Below, in pieces: positions 52,608 through 59,324 of a stretch of DNA of 59,324 nt. Position numbers and translations under genes: made by a program. The first letter of the stretch is position 1; each line of letters starts with the position of its first letter. Source of the DNA: Lewinellaceae bacterium (lineage in GTDB: Bacteria; Bacteroidota; Bacteroidia; Chitinophagales; Saprospiraceae); contig JARQTN010000137.1 of the NCBI GenBank assembly GCA_029976695.1, forward strand, positions 1-59,324. The letters run 5' to 3'. The notes beneath the pieces were generated by a model, which worked only from the letters and a program-made list of their open reading frames with translations, had not been told where the DNA came from and did no database searches.

Positions 52608-54461
52608 ATGGCTAGTCAAGTTGCAGTAGAACAAGATGCAATTATCAGAGAAGAAGGATATGATGATCACTTTCATGAGCACCATCATGGGGATAAATAT
52701 CAGTCCAATTTTATTACGACTTACATATTCAGCCAGGACCACAAGATCATTGCACGGCAGTTCCTGATCACAGGGATCTTCTGGGCGATCGTCGGGTCTG
52801 CAATGTCCATCATTTTCAGGATGCAGTTGGGTTTTCCGGAAGAGAGCCTTGCATGGCTGAAGCCGATCCTGGGCAAATGGATCACGATCAGTGCTGACGG
52901 AGTTGGGACATTAGCGCCTGAATTCTATTATGCGCTGGTCACCATGCACGGGACGATCATCGTCTTTTTCGTGCTGACTGCCGGGCTTTCCGGGACTTTC
53001 AGTAACCTGTTGATCCCGCTTCAGTTAGGGGCACGGGATATGGCCTCGCCATTCCTGAACATGCTCTCTTACTGGTTCTTCTTCCTGGCGAGCATTGTGA
53101 TGTTCTTCTCACTCTTCCTGAATACAGGGCCTTTCTCTGGCGGGTGGACAGCCTATCCGCCGCTGAGCGCGCTACCCCAGGCGTCAACCGGGTCTGGAGC
53201 AGGCATGACGCTCTGGATTGTCAGCCTCGTATTTTTTGTTGTTTCCGTGCTCCTTGGAGGGATTAATTACATTACCACAGTCCTCAATTTGCGGACAAAA
53301 GGGATGAGCCTCTGGAGGATGCCCCTCACGATCTGGGCTTTCTTCATTACTGCGATCATCGGGTTGTTGTCTTTCCCGGTACTTGCATCAGGTTTCTTCC
53401 TGCTGATGTTTGACAGGGGCCTGGGCACCAGCTTTTTCCTGAGCGAGATCTATATTGCAGGGGAAGCATTGCCGCAAGTCGGAGGAAGCCCGATCCTGTA
53501 CCAGCACCTTTTCTGGTTCCTTGGACACCCGGAAGTATATATCATTATCCTTCCTGCAATGGGTATCGTCTCTGAAGTCATGTCCGTCCATGCACGCAAG
53601 CCGATCTTCGGTTACCGTGCGATGGTTTACTCCATCCTGGCCATTGCATTCCTTTCGTTTATCGTATGGGCGCACCACATGTTCATGGCCGGTGTGAATC
53701 CGTTCATCTCGAATTTCTTCGTGATCTTCACGCTGATCATTGCCGTGCCATCGGCAGTGAAAGTGTTCAACTGGATCTCGACACTGTATAAAGGAAACCT
53801 CCGGCTGAATACCCCAATGCTCTTTGCGATCGGGTTTGTATCCATGTTTATATCCGGTGGCCTCACAGGGATCTTCCTTGGAAATTCCGCCATCGATATC
53901 GTGATGCACGATACCTATTTTGTGGTCGCCCACTTCCACATTGTGATGGGGGTAGCTGCTTTTTTCGGGATGTTTGCCGGGGTATACAACTGGTTTCCGA
54001 AAATGTTTGGCAGGTTCATGAACGAAACCCTGGGCAAGATCCATTTCTGGATGACCATGATCGGGGCATATGCCATCTTCTGGCCGATGCACTATTTGGG
54101 GATGGCAGGCGTGCCGAGGAGGTACTACAGCTTCGATACATTCGATGCATTCTCCCATTTTGACGGGACGAACAAGTTTATCACGATTGCAGCGATCATC
54201 ACCTTCGGTGCGCAGCTGCTCTTCGTTGTGAATTTCTTCTACAGCATCTGGTACGGCAAAAAAATGACGACAAAGAATCCATGGCAGTCCACAACGCTTG
54301 AATGGACGACGCCGATCAAGGGGATCCATGGCAACTGGCCCGGCAAATTGCCTGTCGTACACCGCTGGGCATATGATTACAGCAAGGATGAAACGTCTGA
54401 CGTGGACTTTATCCCGCAGCATCATCCGTTAACGGAAAATGAAGTAAGGACTGAACATTAA
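52608..54461 (+). CDS. coxA: Cytochrome c oxidase subunit I
   Basis: 617 aa. Twelve or more membrane spans with all heme-copper motifs: a heme a ligand HGTIIVFF, CuB and Tyr-His crosslink site WFLGHPEVYI (Glu of the D channel present, so A1 type), HHMFMAGVNP (two CuB histidines), and HDTYFVVAHFHIVMG (heme a3 and heme a ligands). It reduces O2 to water and pumps protons. The N-terminal tail contains a histidine patch (HFHEHHHGDKY). Partner of coxB upstream and two subunit III genes downstream. Confidence 0.98.
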   Translation: MASQVAVEQDAIIREEGYDDHFHEHHHGDKYQSNFITTYIFSQDHKIIARQFLITGIFWAIVGSAMSIIFRMQLGFPEESLAWLKPILGKWITISADGVGTLAPEFYYALVTMHGTIIVFFVLTAGLSGTFSNLLIPLQLGARDMASPFLNMLSYWFFFLASIVMFFSLFLNTGPFSGGWTAYPPLSALPQASTGSGAGMTLWIVSLVFFVVSVLLGGINYITTVLNLRTKGMSLWRMPLTIWAFFITAIIGLLSFPVLASGFFLLMFDRGLGTSFFLSEIYIAGEALPQVGGSPILYQHLFWFLGHPEVYIIILPAMGIVSEVMSVHARKPIFGYRAMVYSILAIAFLSFIVWAHHMFMAGVNPFISNFFVIFTLIIAVPSAVKVFNWISTLYKGNLRLNTPMLFAIGFVSMFISGGLTGIFLGNSAIDIVMHDTYFVVAHFHIVMGVAAFFGMFAGVYNWFPKMFGRFMNETLGKIHFWMTMIGAYAIFWPMHYLGMAGVPRRYYSFDTFDAFSHFDGTNKFITIAAIITFGAQLLFVVNFFYSIWYGKKMTTKNPWQSTTLEWTTPIKGIHGNWPGKLPVVHRWAYDYSKDETSDVDFIPQHHPLTENEVRTEH

Positions 54462-54486
54462 AGGAGTAGAAAGCGGGGATCATTAA

Positions 54487-55401
54487 ATGAAGTTGAATCA
54501 AAAGGAATTGAACAGGGTACAGGTGAAATCAGTCCCGTACAGCATTCGCCACAAATGGGCGGATATGCTTGTACTGATCAAGTACAGGTTGACACTGACG
54601 GTGGTGATTACGGCCATGCTTCCCTACATCGTCGTGGCACAAGGTGACTTTAAATGGAGTGTGTTCATCCTGCTGGGAGTAGGAGGATATCTGGTGGCAG
54701 GTGCGGCAAATGCGCTGAACCAGATCCTGGAGCGCGAGTATGACAGGCACATGGCCAGGACGGAGAACAGGCCGCTGGCCGCCGAAAGGATGAATATTTC
54801 GGAGGCCCTCGTCATCGCCGGATTCATGATGCTGTTCGGTATCGTGAGTCTGAGCGTGATCCACCCGTTGTGTGGCTTTTTGGGCATGGTTTCCTTAATC
54901 ACGTATGCGTTCATCTACACACCGATGAAGCGCTTCAATACGCTATCGGTGGCTGTAGGGGCAATCCCGGGAGCACTGCCGGTCCTGATCGGCACGATCG
55001 CACATGACGGGACGATTACGGTTTTTGGCATGGTGCTCTTCGCATTTCAGTTCATCTGGCAGTTCCCGCATTTCTGGGCCATTGGATGGCTGTCTTTTGA
55101 CCAGTATCAAAAGGCAGGCTTCAAACTCTTGCCGGAAAAGGATGGCGAGGTAGATCCATCTTTAGGGAAGAATACATTGCTGTACAGCCTTCTCTTTATC
55201 GGGATGGTGTTGGTCGGCTGGATTGCCGGGTTCTACAGTGTTTTGCCGGCGATACTGATGCTGGCCCTGACTGCATGGTATGCATGGAAATCATTCCGGT
55301 TTTTCAGGGAGTTTGACCGCGGTTCAGCCCGGAAACTGATGTTCAGTTCATTTATGATCATGCCTCTGATATTTATCATATTGATTGTATCAACCTTATA
55401 A
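54487..55401 (+). CDS. cyoE: Protoheme IX farnesyltransferase (heme O synthase)
   Basis: 304 aa. A UbiA-type prenyltransferase with about nine membrane spans; NALNQILEREYDRHMART (about 79-96) is the first aspartate-rich motif, and the ENRPLAAERM loop follows. It adds a farnesyl chain to heme b, making heme O; heme A synthase (CtaA) is not in this window. Between coxA and coxC, 25 nt from coxA. Confidence 0.95.
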   Translation: MKLNQKELNRVQVKSVPYSIRHKWADMLVLIKYRLTLTVVITAMLPYIVVAQGDFKWSVFILLGVGGYLVAGAANALNQILEREYDRHMARTENRPLAAERMNISEALVIAGFMMLFGIVSLSVIHPLCGFLGMVSLITYAFIYTPMKRFNTLSVAVGAIPGALPVLIGTIAHDGTITVFGMVLFAFQFIWQFPHFWAIGWLSFDQYQKAGFKLLPEKDGEVDPSLGKNTLLYSLLFIGMVLVGWIAGFYSVLPAILMLALTAWYAWKSFRFFREFDRGSARKLMFSSFMIMPLIFIILIVSTL

Positions 55402-55411
55402 CGAGAATAAG

Positions 55412-55996
55412 ATGGAGCAGGTAATGAGTCAAGTGGAGTATCAAAGGAGAAATAAAATTCATCCGCACAAGTTTGCCCTTTGGGTGGCCATGGCGAGTAT
55501 CATCATGATGTTTGCAGCGCTGACAAGTGCCTACCTTGTGCGCCAGGCAGCAGGAAATTGGCTTGAATACCGGATGCCCGGATTATTCTATATCAATACA
55601 GCGGTCATTCTCTTATCCAGTTTTACACTGCATGGCGCCTACCTTGGCTTCAAGGCAGGGAAGGAACTCCTGTACAAGGTTCTGTTGGTCATTTCCTTCA
55701 TCCTGGGCATTGCGTTTGTGGTCCTGCAGTATTATGGGTGGATGGCGTTGTATGATATCGGTATTTACCTGACGGGAAATCCTTCGGGAGCATTCTTTTA
55801 TATGATCTCCGGGCTCCATGCTGTGCACGTCCTTGGCGGCATTGCGGCACTTGTCGTGGCGTTGATCCACGCTTTTGTCCTGAAGTTCAAGGTCACAAGA
55901 AAACGGAAAAACAGGTTTCAACTGGTGCTGCATTACTGGCATTTCGTAGATGTTCTCTGGATATACCTTTTCGTATTTGTTCTTTTGCAGCATTAA
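55412..55996 (+). CDS. Cytochrome c oxidase subunit III (first copy)
   Basis: 194 aa from the ATG at 55412 (an upstream TTG at 55385 overlaps cyoE; an ATG at 55424 is also possible). Five spans, with the conserved SAYLVRQAAGNW and the HAVHVLGGIAALV and HYWHFVDVLWIYLF motifs of heme-copper oxidase subunit III. This shorter copy resembles the small form found next to a larger one in Bacteroidota. It supports stability and proton uptake. Confidence 0.93.
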   Translation: MEQVMSQVEYQRRNKIHPHKFALWVAMASIIMMFAALTSAYLVRQAAGNWLEYRMPGLFYINTAVILLSSFTLHGAYLGFKAGKELLYKVLLVISFILGIAFVVLQYYGWMALYDIGIYLTGNPSGAFFYMISGLHAVHVLGGIAALVVALIHAFVLKFKVTRKRKNRFQLVLHYWHFVDVLWIYLFVFVLLQH

Positions 55997-56022
55997 ATCA
56001 CTAAAATTCGATCCTTGATAAG

Positions 56023-56958
56023 ATGGCGACAGAAACGTTAGAACAACAGGTAGCAAATGAACCCGGTGCAGACTGGTCAGGTGGGAAGCCTCCTTTCAAA
56101 GCGAGTTATGGCAAGCTGATGATGTGGTACTTCCTCCTGTCGGATGCATTCACATTTGCCGGGTTTTTGATCGCATACGGAGCGTTGCGCTTCAGTATGC
56201 CGAGCTGGCCTGTACCGGATTTTGTATTTCAGACATTCCCTTTCCTGGGGTCGCACAACCCGTTGTTGTTTGTTACCCTGATGACTTTCGTTCTGCTGTT
56301 CAGTTCGTTCACCATGATGCGGGCTGTTCAGGAAGGGCACAGGGAGAATAAGAATGGTGTGGTGCTCTGGATGTTCCTGACCATTCTGGGGGGAGCAGCG
56401 TTCCTTGGCTGCCAGGCCTGGGAATGGACCACCCTGATCGGACATGAAAATATGTCCGTGACCACCAATCCGTTTGGTACACATACGGAAGGAGGTGTTT
56501 ATCTGGATGCGGAAGGCAATGAAACTTCAGAGCTTGTCGTAGCTGGTGAAAGCTACCTCCTGCATACCGTTGGCGCCGGTCATGATGAAGGTCATGGCGA
56601 TGACCACGGAGCAGGACATGCCATGGAAGCAGGAAATGACTATCCCAATGCATATGTCGATGAGCGCGGGTTCATCCACAGGAAGTACAAAGTGACCGAG
56701 GGACCTGATGCAGGTATGATCAAGAAGGAAGAATTTGGTCCGAAGGCGTTCGGGGCCCTGTTCTTTTTCATTACAGGATTTCACGGATTTCACGTCTTGT
56801 CCGGCGTCGCCTTCTTGCTGATCATCATGATCAATGTGGCAAGCGGCCTGTATGTCAGAAGGCGGAACGGATACGAAATGGTAGAGAAAATCGGGTTGTA
56901 CTGGCACTTTGTAGACCTCGTCTGGGTCTTCGTGTTTCTCGTATTTTACCTGTTATAA
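56023..56958 (+). CDS. Cytochrome c oxidase subunit III (second copy, with histidine-rich insert)
   Basis: 311 aa. The same subunit III fold as its neighbour: MWYFLLSDAFTFAGFLIAYGALRF, FHGFHVLSGVAFLL, and HFVDLVWVFVFLVF. Between spans 4 and 5 there is a ~90-residue insert (about 145-240) with a histidine-rich run (HDEGHGDDHGAGH). The insert is unusual for the family and may bind metal or form a soluble cap. 26 nt after the first copy and 34 nt before subunit IV. Confidence 0.93.
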   Translation: MATETLEQQVANEPGADWSGGKPPFKASYGKLMMWYFLLSDAFTFAGFLIAYGALRFSMPSWPVPDFVFQTFPFLGSHNPLLFVTLMTFVLLFSSFTMMRAVQEGHRENKNGVVLWMFLTILGGAAFLGCQAWEWTTLIGHENMSVTTNPFGTHTEGGVYLDAEGNETSELVVAGESYLLHTVGAGHDEGHGDDHGAGHAMEAGNDYPNAYVDERGFIHRKYKVTEGPDAGMIKKEEFGPKAFGALFFFITGFHGFHVLSGVAFLLIIMINVASGLYVRRRNGYEMVEKIGLYWHFVDLVWVFVFLVFYLL

Positions 56959-56992
56959 TCAAATTGTCAAAATCAAGAAGCAAGCATAAAAA

Positions 56993-57406
56993 ATGGGTCA
57001 CAGTTACGAAAAATCAAAGAAAATCGCCCTGCAGACCATCATCCTGCTGGGTGTCATCACCATTGTCGAGGTATTGATCGCACTGGCCGGCAAAGGGCAT
57101 ATTTTTGGCGGGGCGCTTCGGATGCCCTGGTATATTATGAACCTGTTGATGATCGTGCTCAGCGTCTACAAGGCTTACAAGATCGTATATGAATTCATGC
57201 ACATGGGCTATGAAGTGCGTGGTCTTGCGCTAAGTGTCCTCCTCCCAACCCTGCTCCTTGTTTGGGGCGTCATCGCATTCCTGCAGGAAGGATCAGCATG
57301 GAAAGGAAGAAGGGATAACATCACAGAACGAAACAGTATTGAAACCGAAAATTCTTACAAGCCCGAAGGTATGTTGCTTCGGAATGACACAAAGGTTTTG
57401 GAATAA
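56993..57406 (+). CDS. Cytochrome c oxidase subunit IV (bacterial COX4 type)
   Basis: 137 aa. Three membrane spans (about 14-31, 42-60, 78-96), with KGHIFGGALRMPWYIMN between spans one and two, as in the bacterial small subunit IV (CoxD-type). It has an accessory role only. Its C-terminal tail is hydrophilic. An intrinsic terminator follows 13 nt later. Confidence 0.88.
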   Translation: MGHSYEKSKKIALQTIILLGVITIVEVLIALAGKGHIFGGALRMPWYIMNLLMIVLSVYKAYKIVYEFMHMGYEVRGLALSVLLPTLLLVWGVIAFLQEGSAWKGRRDNITERNSIETENSYKPEGMLLRNDTKVLE

Positions 57407-57419
57407 AAAGTGACAAATC

Positions 57420-57444
57420 TGGCGGGAATTTTCTCGCCATTTTT
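57420..57444 (+). terminator. Intrinsic terminator inside the oxidase cluster
   Basis: TGGCGGGA-ATTT-TCTCGCCA forms an 8-bp stem (one G-T wobble) with a 4-nt loop, followed directly by TTTTT and 12 nt before the next start codon. It would end the main act-cox transcript or attenuate the downstream accessory genes. Confidence 0.75.
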
Positions 57445-57455
57445 GTTTAACAGGT

Positions 57456-58043
57456 ATGAAAAAGAAATATATCGTACCAACATTGGTTGTAGCCATGCTC
57501 GTCTTATTTCCCGCGATATCCTGGTATTACCTGAAAACCGGGTTAAAGTGGAGGAGGGAAGCAATGGGCGAATTGTCCGATTATGGCAGTATATCCGGTG
57601 TGCAAATCCCCATGAATGGATCGCGTGATATTGACCTTCAGGAACTGGAAGGTGAACTGTTGATCTTCTACAAGGTCAATTGCGCGGATGCTACAGGAGA
57701 ATCAGCGACAATGGACAAGATCAGGAACCAGTTTAAGAAAAGACCGGATGTTCGGATCTTTGCCATCGGGGACTGCCTTGAAGTGATCGACGAAGGCAGC
57801 GGGAAGGAAAAGGTCCTTCGGAAGATCGATTGCAAAACGGAGCCGGGTGCCTGCGCTGAAATAGAGCGGAGCATTTTCAGGAAAGCAGAGGACAGGAATG
57901 TGGCTTTTATTGATGGAAACCAGCATATCCGGAATTATTACCATTCCAACCAAAGCGCCGAGAACAAGAGGCTTGTGGAGCACATGGCCATGATGCTGCC
58001 CGATGAAAGGAGGAAGTACGGAAAAGAAAACCAGGAAGAATAA
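57456..58043 (+). CDS. SCO1-like accessory protein with lost CxxxC motif
   Basis: 195 aa. One N-terminal anchor (about 5-25), then a thioredoxin-like domain (LEGELLIFYKVNCADATGES, VRIFAIGDCLEV). The position is that of SCO1/SenC, which delivers copper to the CuA site, but the CxxxC motif reads NCADAT, so one of the two copper cysteines is missing. An adjacent Cys pair (CKTEPGAC) might compensate. Call is by position and fold; the function is uncertain. Its stop overlaps the next start (TAATG). Confidence 0.6.
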   Translation: MKKKYIVPTLVVAMLVLFPAISWYYLKTGLKWRREAMGELSDYGSISGVQIPMNGSRDIDLQELEGELLIFYKVNCADATGESATMDKIRNQFKKRPDVRIFAIGDCLEVIDEGSGKEKVLRKIDCKTEPGACAEIERSIFRKAEDRNVAFIDGNQHIRNYYHSNQSAENKRLVEHMAMMLPDERRKYGKENQEE

Positions 58044-58591
58044 TGAAGAGTCAATTCCCCGCACCAGTCGTATCCCCTGACAAGAAGAAGGTCCTCAACA
58101 TTGTCGCCTGGGTCATCACAGCAGTTGTTTTGCTTGTCGTCGCAGGCATGAGACAGATCAAAATCGAGACCTCGGTCGATTTCAGCTGGTTATCGACCTT
58201 CCATTCGACGGTCAACGGACTCACAGCGCTGATCCTGGTTTACGGGCTCATATTGGTCAAGCGGCATAAATACGAACAACACCAGAAAGTGATGTTCCTG
58301 GCCATGATCTTTTCGCTCATCTTTCTGGCTTCCTACGTCGTGTATCATATTACGACAAAGGAAACAGCATATTGCGGCGAGGGAGCGATCCGCTATATCT
58401 ATTTTGCGTTACTGATCAGCCACGTCCTGCTTGCTGCAATCATTTTCCCTTTTATTTTGTTTACTTTTATCAGGGCCATCACAGGACAGTATGCCCGCCA
58501 CAAGAAACTGGCGAAAATCGTTTTCCCGTTCTGGCTTTACGTGGCTGTCACAGGACCCGTTTTGTACCTGATGCTATTGCCCTGTTTTTAA
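58043..58591 (+). CDS. DUF420/CtaM-like membrane protein
   Basis: 182 aa. Five spans; FHSTVNGLTALILVYGLILVKRHKYEQHQKVM and HVLLAAIIFPFILFT are characteristic of DUF420 proteins (YozB/CtaM), which are needed for assembly of heme-A oxidases in some bacteria. Translationally coupled to the SCO-like gene (1-nt overlap) and 14 nt before the next gene. It probably acts in oxidase assembly. Confidence 0.9.
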   Translation: MKSQFPAPVVSPDKKKVLNIVAWVITAVVLLVVAGMRQIKIETSVDFSWLSTFHSTVNGLTALILVYGLILVKRHKYEQHQKVMFLAMIFSLIFLASYVVYHITTKETAYCGEGAIRYIYFALLISHVLLAAIIFPFILFTFIRAITGQYARHKKLAKIVFPFWLYVAVTGPVLYLMLLPCF

Positions 58592-58605
58592 AGATTTTGA
58601 ATAGA

Positions 58606-58887
58606 ATGAAAAAGTACCTGAAAACAATCTCGATTTTACTCCTTCTTGCATTCACCGCCGTCCAGGCACCCGATGTACAGGCACAATGCCCGATGTGCAG
58701 GATGTCTGCGGAATCGAACCTGAAGTCCGGCGGATCTGCAGGAAAAGGGCTGAATACCGGGATTTTGTATATGCTTGCCATGCCTTATCTTCTGGTCGGC
58801 ACACTTGGCTACATTTGGTGGCGCAACAGGAAAAAAGAAGATCTCGATATCGATGAGTTGCGTCCTTCTGCTGAGCAAATGAATTAG
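58606..58887 (+). CDS. Small secreted CxxC membrane protein of the oxidase cluster
   Basis: 93 aa from the ATG at 58606 (a longer reading overlaps the DUF420 gene). Signal peptide (about 1-27), then QCPMCRMSAESNL with a CPMC pair, and one membrane span (about 53-70) before a charged tail. Similar short proteins recur at the end of Bacteroidota act-cox clusters (recalled). It could hold heme or copper, or act as a thiol carrier in assembly; none is shown. Confidence 0.7.
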   Translation: MKKYLKTISILLLLAFTAVQAPDVQAQCPMCRMSAESNLKSGGSAGKGLNTGILYMLAMPYLLVGTLGYIWWRNRKKEDLDIDELRPSAEQMN

Positions 58888-58933
58888 CTTGCAGTAGCGT
58901 TGCTACTCAGTCCTGCCAAAAAATTCGTCGGTT

Positions 58934-59119
58934 GTTCGTGCATTCAGATGTTTGATGATTCTGGTGTAGAACAAATGAACAAGCGAATAACAGAACATGC
59001 GAATCTTCGAAATGTATTGTAATCCGATCTCAAGTTCGTGTATTCAGATGTTTGATGATTCAGATATTCTGGTGCGGAATACATGAACAAGCGAATAACA
59101 GAACATGCGAATCTTCGAA
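58934..59119. repeat. Two ~80-bp direct repeats in gene-free DNA
   Basis: Copy one begins at 58934 (about 77 bp) and copy two at 59034 (about 86 bp), 100 bp apart. Both start GTTCGTG(C/T)ATTCAGATG and end ACATGCGAATCTTCGAA; copy two has an extra AGATATT. Inside each, GAACAAGCGAATAAC and GAACATGCGAATC are themselves related. No reading frame and no mobile-element signs. This is the main content of the 58888-59126 stretch. Confidence 0.85.
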
Positions 59120-59126
59120 CGATAAG

Positions 59127-59167
59127 AAAAGCCGGGAGGGGAGAGTAAAAATGAGCTCCCGGCTTTT
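59127..59167. terminator. Strong bidirectional terminator
   Basis: AAAAGCCGGGAG and CTCCCGGCTTTT form a perfect 12-bp stem, with the A and T runs at its base, so it works on both strands. It closes the + strand oxidase cluster and the - strand beta-barrel gene. Confidence 0.85.
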
Positions 59168-59185
59168 AATTTCAAATGAACCTGC

Positions 59186-59324
59186 TCAGGTACCAAATCC
59201 ATTTGCACCGATCGGGATCTTGTACCCTATGCTGATGCCGAAAGCGCTGTTCCTTGCTTTCAGGTCGACTACAGGTGTATTGATCACGCTGCTCAGGCCA
59301 TGTGTATACTGGACATCGAATATC
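59186..59324 (-). CDS. C-terminal end of an outer-membrane beta-barrel protein (partial)
   Basis: 45 residues and a TGA stop (59186-59188) lie at the edge; the rest of the gene is outside the window. The segment alternates hydrophobic residues as in barrel strands (IFDVQYTHGLSSV, SAFGISIGYKIPIG), with a strand-turn-strand shape typical of PorT-like beta-barrel proteins. The name is only a fold call. Confidence 0.6.
   Translation of the reverse strand, partial: IFDVQYTHGLSSVINTPVVDLKARNSAFGISIGYKIPIGANGFGT

Noticed and set aside
53388-54425. 345-aa minus-strand frame opposite coxA.
   Set aside because: Runs of histidines and charged residues come from the complement of the membrane protein; no start context or motifs.
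58934-59119. Direct repeats considered as att sites of an integrated element.
   Set aside because: They are only 100 bp apart with no cargo or integrase between them.

Overview
The window comes from a Bacteroidota chromosome, most likely the Saprospiria/Lewinella-like branch (inferred, not proven). Signs are an alternative complex III operon (actABCDEF) joined to caa3-type oxidase genes, a T9SS-type tail on a secreted M43 protease, an AT-rich TAnnTTTG-like promoter box, start codons mostly without a Shine-Dalgarno, and a UDP-epimerase-type threonine dehydrogenase paired with kbl. No rRNA, tRNA, CRISPR array or complete insertion sequence was seen.

Region 1 (74-13840, + strand) is the exciting part: eight tightly packed genes that read as one operon. 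In order: an active caspase-like protease; a protein with the layout of a bacterial gasdermin (pore-forming death effector); a CHAT protease with an intact His/Cys pair; a MoxR-type AAA+ ATPase; a vWA/CoxE-like partner; a large pseudo-caspase + leucine-rich-repeat + degenerate-CHAT protein; an EAD11-like + SLOG-like (nucleotide-sensing) protein; and a membrane-anchored CHAT protease whose long C-terminal half lies outside the cytoplasm and carries carboxypeptidase-regulatory-like folds. The combination suggests an abortive-infection or regulated cell-death system that merges a gasdermin/caspase module with a MoxR-vWA conflict module. The gasdermin call rests on sequence reading alone.

Region 2 (13.8-25.5 kb) holds envelope genes: an MCE/MlaD protein, an N-acetylmuramoyl-L-alanine amidase, LptD, a DUF6438 lipoprotein, an M43 metalloprotease and a BlaR1/M56-like membrane protein without the zinc motif. 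It ends with a beta-tyrosinase/tryptophanase-family lyase whose active-site residues favour tyrosine phenol-lyase. Region 3 (25.7-42 kb) is housekeeping metabolism: aspartate kinase; a tdh-kbl-TerB-SDR operon; a 0.8 kb gene-free stretch filled with structured repeats; a LON-domain protein; a marR-yceI pair with a palindrome over the promoter; sppA, dNK, folK, a Na+/alanine symporter, an rRNA m5C methyltransferase, a UbiD decarboxylase and thyA.

Region 4 (42-58.9 kb, + strand) is a respiratory supercluster. Alternative complex III oxidises menaquinol and passes electrons through its c-hemes to cytochrome oxidase (coxB, coxA, two subunit III proteins, subunit IV). Heme O synthase and three accessory genes complete it. 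ActA carries six CxxCH sites, and oxidase subunit II is fused to an OmpA-type peptidoglycan-binding domain. The window ends with ~80-bp direct repeats, a strong bidirectional terminator and the 3' end of an outer-membrane beta-barrel gene on the other strand.
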